Source of the DNA: Actinoallomurus liliacearum
Lineage (GTDB): Bacteria; Actinomycetota; Actinomycetes; Streptosporangiales; Streptosporangiaceae
Direction: 5' to 3'
Length of the DNA: 64,000 nucleotides
Assembly (NCBI RefSeq): GCF_039542035.1
Contig: NZ_BAABHJ010000002.1
Span: forward strand, 1 to 64,000
The notes under the pieces were generated by a model. The model was not told the origin of the DNA. It was given only the letters and a program-made list of their open reading frames with translations, and ran no database searches. Numbering within the stretch: position 1 is the first letter of the stretch; each line of letters starts with the position of its first letter. Position numbers and translations under genes: made by a program. This document shows, one piece after another, positions 1 to 8,234 of this stretch.

Positions 1-156
1 ACCGACCCCCGATCCGCCAAAGCCCCAACGCCGGCTTGACATCCATAGGGGCATCAGTCCCCCCGACCTACGGAATGGGTTAGTCCCGATCAGCTGTGGA
101 GCACCCTGCTCCCGATCTGCTCCCGATTCCGGCGCATCGTTAGCACCGGAAACCAA

Positions 157-189
157 AATGCAGGCCAGGCACATGGCCTGACCTGCATT
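157..189 (-). terminator. Intrinsic terminator downstream of the tRNA-Val 3' half
   Basis: Arms at 157-170 and 176-189 pair over 14 positions with one mismatch and a 5-nt loop. On the minus strand the hairpin is followed by a T-rich run (TTTTGG). It begins 4 nt past the CCA end of the tRNA fragment at 194-238, the normal place for a tRNA terminator. This suggests that positions below about 194 are the native sequence downstream of a tRNA gene. Confidence 0.7.
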
Positions 190-193
190 GATG

Positions 194-238
194 TGGTGGG
201 CGATACTAGGATTGAACCAGTGACCTCTACCGTGTCAA
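194..238 (-). tRNA. 3' half of tRNA-Val(GAC); probable att-site scar
   Basis: Read on the minus strand, this begins in the anticodon loop (TTGACAC, anticodon GAC). It continues through the 3' anticodon strand GGTAG, the variable loop, a T-arm (ACTGG, loop TTCAATC, CTAGT), the 3' acceptor strand GGGCG-complement and CCA. Upstream of TTGACAC the sequence no longer pairs: the expected CTACC anticodon strand, D-arm and 5' acceptor strand are absent. So this is not a functional tRNA. A tRNA cut in the anticodon loop, with its 3' end kept, is the usual scar left at one end of an integrative element that uses a tRNA 3' end as attB. The geometry places the element on the high-coordinate side. Confidence 0.7.
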
Positions 239-277
239 TGTCGCCCCGATCAATCGGTGACCTGTGGCTTCTCGGAT

Positions 278-1987
278 TCAGCGGGCCCTGAGGGTCCAGA
301 GGTGATCTGCGGTGCCGTTGTCCTCCCACTGGATGACCTGGGCGCCGGGGGCGGTGCTCATGTTCGTCACACCGAGAAGGAGGCCGCTGTTGTGGTTGGT
401 GATCTTGTAGTGGCCGTTCCCATCGGCGGCGAACTGCCACAGGTGGTCGGCGGTGCCGTTGTCGCTCCAGATCAGGGCGGTCCCGCCGTCGCTCGTGCTC
501 ATGTTCGTGATGCCGAGGAACAGCCCGCCGGCCTTGTTGACGATCTTGTAGAGGCCGGAGCCGGCATCGACGAGGGTCCAGGTCTGGGTGCTGCTGGACG
601 AGGGAGCGGCCTGGTCGACCAGAGTCCCCCGGGCGGTGCCGGAGTTCTGGGTGTCCACGGCCAGCCCGCTGTTCACATTCTTGATCTGATAGGTGCCGGC
701 CAGCGAGGATGATCCTCCGCTGCCCGGAGTGACCACCAGGTGGTACCCGTCGTTGGCGTTCATCCCCGAGATGGGCACGGTGATGGAGCCGTTGGTCACG
801 GCGTAGCTCGACTCGGCCAGCGTGCCGGGCCCCGAAACCGCCACCGTGCGCCCCGGTGAGGGGGTGTACTCCACCTTCACGTGGACGGTGCCGCCGAAGG
901 CGCCGAGTCCGTTGATGGTCACGGCGCAGTCCCCGGAGCCGTGACCGACGATGACACTGAGCTGGTTGCCGGCGCTGTTGAGTGCCGCCGCGCCGTCGAT
1001 TCCGGTCTGTGCGGGCGGGGTGGTGACGACCATCTGGCCGTTCATGTCGGCGTACCACTTGTAGAGCCAGTAGGCGCCGTTGGGCGAGCCACCCTGGCCG
1101 GTGAGCAGGTCGCCGAGTGCGCCGGACTGGTTCCAGAACGCGAGTTCGGCGTCGTGGACGCCCAGCCGCTCGAACTTGGCGACGTAGCTGACGAGCGGAC
1201 CGGGGATGCCGACCTCGGACGGGGCGGCGTACTCCTCGATGGCGATCGGGCGGGGGCTGATTCCGAGGTTTTTCTCGATGGCGGTGACGTTGGCGACGTC
1301 ACCGGCGATCTTGGCGGAGTTCGACAGCTCATGCCAGGCCAGGATGTCGGGGACGGTGTTCGTCGCGACCGCGTTCTGCAGGAAGTTCTGCATGTCGCTG
1401 ATGTTGTCCGAGAAGCTCGGGCCCTGGATCGGGGTCGTCGCGTCCTTGGACCGCACTTCGCGGTAGGTACGGGTCCAGAAGTCCTCGAAGGTGCCGTTGG
1501 AGGACGACCAGGTGCCGTCGGCCTCGTTCCACAGCGCGTACGCGGCCAGGTTCGTGATCCCCGACGCCTTGACCTGCGCGATCTGCTGGTCGACGAGGCT
1601 GAACCAGTTGTTCCAGCTGAACTGGTACGGCCAGCCGGCGTAGATGTCGGAGAGGCGGTCCACGACCTTCGCGCCCGCCCGGGCCGCCTCCGGCGCCACG
1701 GTCAGGATGTCACCCGTGGGCTGCTGCTTGCCGCCCTGGGGCTTCTGCACGAAGGTGTTCGGCTTGATGGGCTGGACCAGGTTGTCAGCCGGCGTCGTCG
1801 CGTTCGCCAGGCCGTACAGCGAGCCGGTCGCCACATGCGTCACCGGACGCAGGACCTGATTGGCGTTGACCACCAGGGTGGTGGCGGCGTGCGCGGGTGT
1901 GGCGGCGAAGGCGGCAACGGCTGCGGTGAGTGCCAGCGAGGTGAGGAGGACGGCGGCTTTTCCGCCTCTGGTTCTGGTTGTGTTCAC
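278..1987 (-). CDS. Secreted glycoside hydrolase-like protein with C-terminal ricin-type lectin domain
   Basis: This is a 569-aa exported protein. Residues 1-35 form a Sec-type signal peptide (positive start, Ala/Leu core, cleavage after AHA). Residues 40-345 resemble a TIM-barrel glycosidase of the GH39/clan GH-A type: LWNEADGTW carries the Asn-Glu pair (Glu155, candidate acid/base) and AIEEYA near 250 carries a candidate nucleophile Glu. A beta-sandwich follows, then from about residue 430 a ricin B-type carbohydrate-binding domain with repeated QTW/HLW blocks. The start is GTG with GAGAG just upstream. It is the last of three minus-strand secreted carbohydrate enzymes (278-4825), which suggests joint use on plant polysaccharide. 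The exact GH family and substrate are inferred only. Confidence 0.75.
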   Translation of the reverse strand: MNTTRTRGGKAAVLLTSLALTAAVAAFAATPAHAATTLVVNANQVLRPVTHVATGSLYGLANATTPADNLVQPIKPNTFVQKPQGGKQQPTGDILTVAPEAARAGAKVVDRLSDIYAGWPYQFSWNNWFSLVDQQIAQVKASGITNLAAYALWNEADGTWSSSNGTFEDFWTRTYREVRSKDATTPIQGPSFSDNISDMQNFLQNAVATNTVPDILAWHELSNSAKIAGDVANVTAIEKNLGISPRPIAIEEYAAPSEVGIPGPLVSYVAKFERLGVHDAELAFWNQSGALGDLLTGQGGSPNGAYWLYKWYADMNGQMVVTTPPAQTGIDGAAALNSAGNQLSVIVGHGSGDCAVTINGLGAFGGTVHVKVEYTPSPGRTVAVSGPGTLAESSYAVTNGSITVPISGMNANDGYHLVVTPGSGGSSSLAGTYQIKNVNSGLAVDTQNSGTARGTLVDQAAPSSSSTQTWTLVDAGSGLYKIVNKAGGLFLGITNMSTSDGGTALIWSDNGTADHLWQFAADGNGHYKITNHNSGLLLGVTNMSTAPGAQVIQWEDNGTADHLWTLRAR

Positions 1988-2071
1988 TGCGCGCTCTCTT
2001 GATGAGTGAGGGAACTCGTGGGGAGCAAAGGGCTGTGGCCGATGATGCGGATTCGGACGGCGCGTGAGTCG

Positions 2072-3736
2072 CTAGCCCATGGTCCATCGCTGGTTGGAGC
2101 CCCCGTTGCAGGGCCATAGCTCGACCGGCGTTCCGTTGGCGGTGCCGGCGCCGGTCACGTCGAGGCACAGCCCGGACTGGACGCCGGTGATGGTGCCGTT
2201 GGAGTTGATCCGCCATTGCTGGTTGGCTCCGCCGTTGCAGTCCCAGATCTCGACCTTGGTGCCGGCCGTCGTCTGGTTGTCATAGGCGTCGAGGCACTTG
2301 GCGCCGTTGTAGATGGTGAGGCGGCCGCCTGAGGAGGCCCAGATCTGGCCCGTGCCACCGGTGCAGTCAAAGATCTGCAGCTGGGTGCCGTTGGTCTGGG
2401 TCGCGTTGGGCACGTCAAGGCACTTGCCCGCGCCGACGGCGTGGATCTCGCCGGCCGGCCCGCCGCCGGTGGTCCCGCCGGTGACCCGGTACATGACGGC
2501 GCCGTGTGCGGGGACGGAGGTGCTGATGGTGCCGCTGGTCGTGGACGTGGCACCGGTCCACAGGTCGGTCAGCGTGTAGCCGGAGGATCCGGTCTTGCCG
2601 ATGGCGGATGCGGTGGTGGAGATGGTGGCGGTCGATCCGGTCTCGTTGAACAGGACGACGGAAACGTCACCGTTGGCGAGGGGCTTGGCCAGCACGTCGT
2701 GGCCGTTGGAGGAGGACACCTGGGTGCCCTGCTTGCCGAGCGAGTCCTGGTCGACCGCGATCACTGCCTTGTTGGTCAGGGCGGACAGGGTGGAGGAGCC
2801 GGGGTTGACGAGGTTGCCTCCCTCGATCAGGGGTGCCGCCATCTCGGCCCACAGGCTGAACTCCGCCTGGTTCTCGGTCGCGGTCATGCCGTTGCCGATC
2901 TCGAGCATGTCCGGGTCGTTCCACGCACCGGGGCCCGCGTGATCGGCGAGCCCGACGTTGACGTGGAAGTTGTTCAGCATGCTGGTGAAGTTCGGTTGGA
3001 TGTCGACCGTGGTGCGCCACAGGTTCGCCACCGGGCCTGCCCAGTTCCACGGTTGCACGCTGGAGTCCCAGCCGTTGCACATGCTGAAGGCGATGGGGCG
3101 GCCGGTCGAGGAGAGCGCGTCGCGCATTCGCGTGTAGAGGGTCTGGGCGACCTGCTGGTGCGACTGGCCGGAGAAGTCGCCGAACGGGATGTTGCACCAG
3201 TCCTCCTTGAGGTAGTCGACCCCCCAGGAGGCGAAAAGCCTGGCGTCCTGCTGCTCGTGTCCGTAGCTGCCGGGGTATCCGGCGCAGGTCGCCGTGCCGG
3301 CGTCCTCGTAGATCCCGAGCTTCAGGCCGAGCGAGTGGACGTAGTTCGCGACCGCGGCGATCCCGTCGGGGAACTTCCCCGAGTTCGCGACCAGGTTCCC
3401 GGATCCGTCACGACCGGAGGCCATCCAGCAGTCGTCGATGTTGACGTACTGGTAGCCGGCGGCCTGCATACCGTTGTCGTGCATCGCCTGCGCCGTCTGC
3501 TCGACGAGCTGTTCGCTGACGTTGCAGCCGTAGGCGTTCCAGTCGTTCCAGCCCATCGGTGGCGTCAGCGCCAGGCCGTTGCCGAGCGCCGATGCCGGCG
3601 GCGCGGACGTGAGCGCGATCACCGGCGTGACGAGCAAGGTGAGCGCGGCGGCCAGGCCGAGCCTGGCCAGGCGGGTCGCCCGGTGGGCCGTCGAGCGCCA
3701 CCCGGCGCCGGATTCACGATCAGTGGGACGTGTCAC
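2072..3736 (-). CDS. Secreted GH27 alpha-galactosidase with CBM13/ricin B domain
   Basis: This 554-aa enzyme should release terminal alpha-galactosyl (or beta-arabinopyranosyl) residues outside the cell. Residues 1-50 are a long signal peptide ending ASA. The mature GH27 domain opens with LALTPPMGWNDWN. The nucleophile Asp179 lies in YLKEDWC and the acid/base Asp276 in WNDPDMLEIGN, both in the expected barrel strands. A C-terminal beta domain follows, then from about residue 430 a beta-trefoil CBM13 with three QxW-type repeats (GQIW, NQQW, NQRW). The start is GTG, with GAGGTG upstream. It sits between the GH39-like and SGNH genes in the same orientation. The family is certain from the motifs; the exact substrate is not. 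Confidence 0.92.
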   Translation of the reverse strand: MTRPTDRESGAGWRSTAHRATRLARLGLAAALTLLVTPVIALTSAPPASALGNGLALTPPMGWNDWNAYGCNVSEQLVEQTAQAMHDNGMQAAGYQYVNIDDCWMASGRDGSGNLVANSGKFPDGIAAVANYVHSLGLKLGIYEDAGTATCAGYPGSYGHEQQDARLFASWGVDYLKEDWCNIPFGDFSGQSHQQVAQTLYTRMRDALSSTGRPIAFSMCNGWDSSVQPWNWAGPVANLWRTTVDIQPNFTSMLNNFHVNVGLADHAGPGAWNDPDMLEIGNGMTATENQAEFSLWAEMAAPLIEGGNLVNPGSSTLSALTNKAVIAVDQDSLGKQGTQVSSSNGHDVLAKPLANGDVSVVLFNETGSTATISTTASAIGKTGSSGYTLTDLWTGATSTTSGTISTSVPAHGAVMYRVTGGTTGGGPAGEIHAVGAGKCLDVPNATQTNGTQLQIFDCTGGTGQIWASSGGRLTIYNGAKCLDAYDNQTTAGTKVEIWDCNGGANQQWRINSNGTITGVQSGLCLDVTGAGTANGTPVELWPCNGGSNQRWTMG

Positions 3737-3772
3737 GTGTCACCTCATAAGGCGTGCGGGAGTACGGGGCTG

Positions 3773-4825
3773 TCAGCCGGCGGTACAGGTGAGCGCGGGC
3801 ACCTCGCCGCCGGATCCGGATCCGGTGAACCCGAAGTCGGTGCTCGCGCCGGCGCCGAGGGCGCCGTTGTAGCCCACGTTGTGGGCGGTGATCGTCGATC
3901 CGGAGCTGTTGACGGTCGCGTTCCAGGCCTGGGTGACGCTCTGTCCGCCGGCGTAGTGCCAGGTGACGGTCCATCCGGCGATCGCGCTGCTCCCCGCGGT
4001 CACCGTGACCGAGGCCTGGAACCCGCCGGACCACTGGCCGGCCACGGTGTACTTGGCGGCGCAGCCGCCGGGCGGGGGAGTGGCGCCTCCGCCGTTTCCT
4101 CCATCCGCGTCGCCGATGCTGCCGGGTACCGACTTGAGCGCGCTGTACCAGTCGGCGGCCATCTTGTCGTACCCGGTGGCGTTCGGGTGGATGCCGTCGG
4201 CCAGGTCCGCGGTGGTCAGCGCGGCGTGCATGTCCACCAGATGCAGGTGCTCGCCGGCGTTGACCTTGCTCTGCACGACGCCGGGGATCGCGGCGTTGAA
4301 CGTACGGGCGTTCGCCTCCTGGCCGGAGTCGGCGAGCGGGATGATGGTGGCGACGAAGACCTCGGCGGTGGGCACGGTCGCGGTGATGTGGTCGAGCAGC
4401 GCCGACAGCCTGGCGGGCGCGCCTGCCAGGTCGTGGTTCTGGAGGACGTCGTTGGTTCCGATGTGCAGGAGGACGGTGTGCGGCGTGTAGGTGCGCAGCC
4501 AGGTGACGACATTCGCGTCGATCTGGTCGATGCGCCAGCCGGAGTGCCCCTCGTGGTCGTGGTCTCCGAGAGCGGCCGGCCCGTTGGACAGCGACCCGAC
4601 GAAGTCGACCCTGTATCCGTCGTTCGCGAAGCGTTGCCACAGCCCGGTCCGGTATCCGCCCGGCACCGTGAACCCATCGGTGATCGAGTCGCCGAGCGGC
4701 ATGACCCGCACACCGCCGTTCGACTCGGCGTAAGCGGAACCGACACCGACACCGGATAAAGCACCGGCCACCAGGACCAGCATGGCAACCGCGCCGGTCC
4801 ACCACAGGAAGACTCTGCGCCTCAT
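3773..4825 (-). CDS. Secreted SGNH/CE3-like carbohydrate esterase with CBM2
   Basis: This protein of about 350 aa combines a GDSL/SGNH esterase with a C-terminal family 2 carbohydrate-binding module. Block I is GDSITDG (Ser nucleophile), GHSGWRID supplies the oxyanion Gly, block III is HIGTND, and block V is DGIHPN with the Asp-x-x-His pair. After a Gly/Pro linker (GGNGGGATPPPGG) the CBM2 runs from CAAKYTV to ALTCTAG with Trp residues in the usual binding positions. This matches CE3-type acetylxylan esterases. I prefer the ATG at 4825 because it gives a compact signal peptide (MRRR plus a hydrophobic core). A GTG at 4852 would add nine residues. It is probably the first gene of the secreted-enzyme group. 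Confidence 0.85.
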   Translation of the reverse strand: MRRRVFLWWTGAVAMLVLVAGALSGVGVGSAYAESNGGVRVMPLGDSITDGFTVPGGYRTGLWQRFANDGYRVDFVGSLSNGPAALGDHDHEGHSGWRIDQIDANVVTWLRTYTPHTVLLHIGTNDVLQNHDLAGAPARLSALLDHITATVPTAEVFVATIIPLADSGQEANARTFNAAIPGVVQSKVNAGEHLHLVDMHAALTTADLADGIHPNATGYDKMAADWYSALKSVPGSIGDADGGNGGGATPPPGGCAAKYTVAGQWSGGFQASVTVTAGSSAIAGWTVTWHYAGGQSVTQAWNATVNSSGSTITAHNVGYNGALGAGASTDFGFTGSGSGGEVPALTCTAG

Positions 4826-5265
4826 CCACCTCTCAGCGAAGGAGCGGGGCACCGGCGCGCGGCCCCGGTGCCTCGCCGAGGCGATCGCGTCCGATCCCGC
4901 CGAAGATGTCGAAATATCGAACTAGGTGCGGAATGCTGAACGCCGACTCAGGCAGGAGTGTGCGCCGATGCAGTCATATGTCAAGCGAGCCGGCGGTCAC
5001 GGGTGACAGGGGATCGTTCTGGCGCAAGTCGGGGCGATGGACGGCCGGCGTGACGTCCGCTGGGCTTTCACTCCGCTTTCATCGACCGGGGACGATCCTT
5101 CGCCGCCTCCGCCGTCTGAAGGCACGGTGATGCGGTGCGAAGTGCCTGAGTGGGCCTTTTCTAGCATCCTGCGAGGGCCTGCTGATCACAGCATGGTTGC
5201 GGGCGGCACGGCGGCCTTCGGACGTGAAGAGGCCCCTGATAGGACGGGTGATCCACAACCCTCCG
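4826..5265. other. Non-coding stretch upstream of the CAZyme group
   Basis: I find no convincing gene here. Immediately upstream of the esterase, 4909-4920 reads TCGAAATATCGA, a short interrupted palindrome that could be a sugar-responsive operator. It only loosely resembles the CGAA-N-TTTCG type described for actinomycete xylanase genes. The remainder has open frames without recognisable protein sequence. Confidence 0.35.
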
Positions 5266-5340
5266 TCCGGCCCCGGCGCGGTGCATGATCTGAAGGCCGC
5301 CAGGATCTGGGGTCTGACCCGCGCGCTGGCCGAGGCCCTG
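5266..5340 (+). pseudogene. IS5-family transposase fragment (DDE middle part)
   Basis: One plus-strand frame reads SGPGAVHDLKAARIWGL and on to ALAEA, the segment that precedes the second DDE strand in IS5/DDE_Tnp_4 transposases (typical relatives read PGSVHDxxAARIWG). No start, stop or neighbouring transposase sequence is preserved in frame. The C-terminal part of the same kind of transposase occurs in the same orientation at 6249-6461, beyond the HAD gene. Confidence 0.6.
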
Positions 5341-5355
5341 ACCCGGCTGGGCGCT

Positions 5356-6051
5356 TCAACGAATGCGCTGATGCCAATCCGCCAGAAGCGGTGTCACGGC
5401 CCGTAGGTCCCCGCCGTCCACCGTCGTCGAGGCCCTGTCACGCGCCTGCTGGTCTGCGTTGAAGGCGATACTGAGGCCGACTTCGTCGAACAGCGGCAGG
5501 TCCGACCGGCTGTCGCCGATGGCGGCGCACTGGGACGGGCCGAAGCCGAGGTTCGCCGCGTAGCGCAGCGCGAAGTCGCGTTTACCGAACTCATCGAAGG
5601 TGGCCCGCACTCGGCCGGTGAAGGACCCGTTGAGGATTTCCAGCTCAGGTCCGCAGTAGGCGGCGAACCCGAACCTCTTCCCGAGATGCTTCCCGATCGG
5701 CTGCCAGGCCAGGGTGGCCAGTACCGGCAGCAGACGATGAGCACGGCACCACTGGACCATCTCCGCGATTCCGTCGACGAGCGGCAGTTGAGTGAGCCAG
5801 TCGTCGATCTCCCGTTCGGTGCGGTCCGCCCATGCGAGGGCGTCCACCGCCGCGATCTCGGGGTTGGTCAATTGACCGGCCGCGTAGGCTGCCTCGGCCT
5901 TAGCCATCTCCTCCTCCGTGCCCAGATATCGGGCTACGTGGACAGCGGAGCCGGGGGCGGGTACGAGGGTGCCGTCAATGTCGACGAAGACTATGCCGAC
6001 CCATGCCGACGGGTCGGAAACAACCTTCCACCCGTCACGGCTCTCCCTCAC
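5356..6051 (-). CDS. HAD superfamily phosphatase (subfamily IB-like)
   Basis: This 231-aa cytosolic hydrolase probably acts on a small phosphorylated metabolite. HAD motif I is FVDIDGTLV (nucleophile and acid Asp residues, about 22-30). The Ser/Thr of motif II lies in LATLAWQ. Motif III is the Lys in FGKRDFA, and motif IV is IGDSRSDLPLF, the GDSxxD form seen in phosphoserine-phosphatase-like and SerB-related enzymes. The alpha-helical cap lies between motifs I and II. The start is GTG at 6051; the core begins near residue 20, so a later start is possible. It is the only intact gene between two pieces of one transposase, so it may have arrived with, or been inserted into, that IS. The substrate is unknown. 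Confidence 0.8.
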   Translation of the reverse strand: MRESRDGWKVVSDPSAWVGIVFVDIDGTLVPAPGSAVHVARYLGTEEEMAKAEAAYAAGQLTNPEIAAVDALAWADRTEREIDDWLTQLPLVDGIAEMVQWCRAHRLLPVLATLAWQPIGKHLGKRFGFAAYCGPELEILNGSFTGRVRATFDEFGKRDFALRYAANLGFGPSQCAAIGDSRSDLPLFDEVGLSIAFNADQQARDRASTTVDGGDLRAVTPLLADWHQRIR

Positions 6052-6248
6052 AACCCGCTCCTTCTCGTCGTGCGGACAGCTCTGCCGGAGATACGGTGCC
6101 GAAGGGTGCCGCAGCGCTGCTCCGAGCCTGCCGCCTCACATTCCCACACCGTGTGAGCGGGGACCGGCCATAGTGATCAAACTGGTAGGACGCCCGTCCG
6201 CCGAGACGCTGTTGGACTGCGTGGGATCTTGGCGGGGGCCTTGCTGCG

Positions 6249-6461
6249 ATGGCGCTGCTGGCGGCAGTCGGACAGCGGGAGGAAGCCCTGCCGGCGTCGG
6301 TGGCCGACCGTTCCCACGCCAAGCTCCGTGGCCCCGGTGAACGAGCGAACGCGCAGCTCAAGACATGGAAGATCTTGACCAAGCTCCGCTGCTGCCCCCA
6401 CCGGGCCGGTCACCTCGCCAAGGCCATCCACGTCCTGGACAACCGCGAAGCCGGCGCATAG
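6249..6461 (+). pseudogene. IS5-family transposase C-terminal fragment
   Basis: The frame contains SHAKLRGPGERANAQLKTWK followed by ILTKLRCCPHRAGHLAKAIHVLDNREAGA. This is the highly conserved C-terminus of actinobacterial IS5/DDE_Tnp_4 transposases (…RLRxPGERANAQLKxWRxLRKLRCCPxRAGxxxKAIHVL…), with the final catalytic Glu region. The first 20 or so residues do not match the family, and the N-terminal two thirds are missing. Confidence 0.8.
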
Positions 6462-6888
6462 TGGAAAAGGCTCAGTGTGTGCTGCATGGCGCCGTCGTCG
6501 GCGGTCGAGGTGAGCTCCGGATCTGGCTTGAGGGTCGTGTGTGAGTGACGGTCATCGTTGATCCGTTCCTTCGCTAACGAAGGTTGCAGGGGGTGTCATC
6601 GGCGATCTGGAAAGGCGCACGAAGAGGTCGTCGCTCTGAAGCTGGGAAATCGCCGGTCAGATTGACCTGTGTTCGCAGGTGCCGGTGACGTCGCTGGTGA
6701 GGGCGGCCGCCCGAAAAACGGAACCGTCATCCCAGCGCTGCCTGGCGCGTTACTCTGATCGTGCACCGTGTGCGCGTAGAGCCGCGCTTTAGAGCGCGAT
6801 CGGTGATCGTTAGCCGTGATCCGGAAGTAGCCCGCGGTGCTACATTGGCTACAACTGTTAACGCGCATCCATCGAGGAAGGAATGAAT
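6462..6888. other. Intergenic region upstream of lsr2
   Basis: No gene is supported here. A short perfect hairpin (CCTTCG, loop CTAA, CGAAGG) lies at 6568-6583. The last part should contain the lsr2 promoter. The AGGAAGGA at 6875-6882 is the ribosome binding site for the ATG at 6889. Confidence 0.4.
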
Positions 6889-7209
6889 ATGGCCGAGCAG
6901 GTCATCAAACGACTTATCGACGATCTGGATGGCAGCGAAGCGGAAGAGACGGTTTCGTTCGCCATTGACGGGGTCACTTATGAAATCGACCTCAGTGCCG
7001 AGAATGCGGGAATACTGCGTGATCGTCTGTCGCCGTTCGTGGAGCGCGGGCGGCGGGTCGGCGGTGTCCGGCGCCCTCGAGGACGTGCCGTGTCCAGCCG
7101 CCAGCGCAGTGCGGACATCCGCGCGTGGGCGAAGGCGCGTGGGATCGAGGTCAGTGAACGCGGTCGTATCCCGGCGACGGTCATCGAACAGTACGAGCAG
7201 GCGCACTGA
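6889..7209 (+). CDS. lsr2: Lsr2-family nucleoid-associated protein
   Basis: This 106-aa protein is an H-NS-like xenogeneic silencer that bridges AT-rich DNA. The N-terminal dimerisation domain has the usual AEQVIKRLIDDLDG and VSFAIDGVTYEIDLS strands. The C-terminal DNA-binding domain ends with IRAWAKARGIEVSERGRIPATVIEQYEQ, including the RGR AT-hook-like motif. The start is set at the second ATG (6889) because AGGAAGGA ends 6 nt before it; the ATG at 6883 directly abuts that site. The gene is monocistronic. It may be one of several Lsr2 copies in the genome. Its position between IS debris and the catabolic island fits a silencer of acquired DNA, but that is inference. Confidence 0.93.
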   Translation: MAEQVIKRLIDDLDGSEAEETVSFAIDGVTYEIDLSAENAGILRDRLSPFVERGRRVGGVRRPRGRAVSSRQRSADIRAWAKARGIEVSERGRIPATVIEQYEQAH

Positions 7210-7470
7210 CAGCGCGGCTCTCTCACGGCCGCCTGCTCTCGCGGAGGCCCAGGCAAGCCGCTTCCCGGTCGCGAGCGTGTGACGGCGGCGGTCGCGGGAT
7301 GGGCCTACCTCGCCGATGAACTGGTCAACTACGACGTTTTGCGGGCCGCGCTGGTGGAGATCGCCGGCTCGGTCCTGCTGTCGATGGTCTGTGATGGCTG
7401 CTTCGCCGAGCGTTCCGCAGCGTGTGGTCCCTCGCCGTTGCATCGTTCGACCCCACGGCGGGCGGACCGC

Positions 7471-7866
7471 CTAGGCGACCGCGAACGGGCTGCAACCCGT
7501 GTAGTGGACGACCTGCGTCGGCGTTTCGCGTACGTGGAAGAACGCGCATGTCTCATAGTGCTTGCCCGTCGTGGCGGCGAAGCTCGGTGTCGTCAGCGTC
7601 GTCGTCTCCGCCAGAGTCGTGCAGGACGTCTCGGCCGCGTTGCACTCGTACAGGGTCAGGCTGTCGACCGTCACCCCGCCGGCGAGAGGGGTGAGCCGGC
7701 CCCTGACCTGGCCGGAAAGGATATCGGTGCAGACCGTGGCCACGATGCCGCCATTGCCGAGCACCGAGGAGCAGGTGAACGAGGACGCGGCGTGGGCCGT
7801 GCCGGGACCGGTCAGTGTGGCCGCGCCGACGGCCGATGCGATGGCGATACGGGCTGATAACAGCAT
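7471..7866 (-). CDS. Small secreted Cys-containing protein, unknown function
   Basis: This is a 131-aa protein with a Sec signal peptide (residues 1-26, cleavage after AHA). The mature part of about 105 aa contains six Cys, which could form three disulphides, and is rich in Thr/Ser and Val. No known domain is recognised. Secreted proteins of this size and Cys pattern are common in actinomycetes. The start ATG at 7866 has GGGAG just upstream. Downstream (7210-7470) I see no supported gene. Upstream, around 7945-8015, a minus-strand frame (GRAVLVGGATRGVGR) looks like the first residues of a short-chain dehydrogenase and is probably debris. Confidence 0.6.
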   Translation of the reverse strand: MLLSARIAIASAVGAATLTGPGTAHAASSFTCSSVLGNGGIVATVCTDILSGQVRGRLTPLAGGVTVDSLTLYECNAAETSCTTLAETTTLTTPSFAATTGKHYETCAFFHVRETPTQVVHYTGCSPFAVA

Positions 7867-8077
7867 GGGATCTCCCTAGGGGCGGGCAAGGGCCCCAATT
7901 CTGCCCATGTCGCCGCAGCGGGCCCAGCGATCGGCCGTACCTGGCCGCCGGGAGGCGCGGAGACGACCCTGCCGACGCCTCTGGTCGCTCCGCCGACGAG
8001 CACGGCTCTGCCCATGACCTCCGCCGCGCCCGTGTGGGTGGCCGGTCGCTGCGCCTCCCCAGTGAAGCACAGGAGTC

Positions 8078-8090
8078 ATTGTCTAACAAT
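8078..8090. promoter_or_regulatory. Upstream GntR-type operator (TTGT-N3-ACAA)
   Basis: ATTGT-CTA-ACAAT is a perfect inverted repeat with a 3-bp centre. It matches the TNGTNNNACNA-type sites bound by FCD-class GntR regulators. The same motif recurs at 8197-8207, 25122-25132 and 25220-25230, and two FCD regulators are encoded in the island. Confidence 0.65.
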
Positions 8091-8155
8091 ATCTCTGGGC
8101 GAGTGATGACGATCCGTCACCGCTGTCCTCGTTTGACCCTTTTGATGCTGGCTTC

Positions 8156-8207
8156 TTGTCGTGAGATGTCGTGCGTGTTACGTTCCTGCGCACCGCTTGT
8201 CGGACAA
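8156..8207 (+). promoter_or_regulatory. Island promoter 1 with downstream operator
   Basis: The -35 is TTGTCG (8156-8161) and the -10 is TACGTT (8179-8184), separated by 17 bp. Just past the expected start site lies TTGT-CGG-ACAA (8197-8207). The stretch from the -10 through the operator is nearly the same as at 25203-25230. An operator just downstream of the start site would block transcription when bound. It should drive the long operon that begins at 8235. Confidence 0.65.
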
Positions 8208-8234
8208 TCTGGCTGCGGGTCAAGGAGGGGAACG

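Noticed and set aside
2441..4759. 772-codon plus-strand frame opposite the GH27 and esterase genes
   Set aside because: It spans two well-supported minus-strand genes and has low-complexity Gly/Val composition.
6883..6888. The earlier ATG as lsr2 start
   Set aside because: The ribosome site AGGAAGGA touches it; the second ATG at 6889 has proper spacing and matches the family N-terminus.
7812..8015. A separate minus-strand gene with an SDR-like start (GRAVLVGGATRGVGR)
   Set aside because: Only about 17 residues look like a Rossmann start and no further SDR sequence follows. I treat it as debris.
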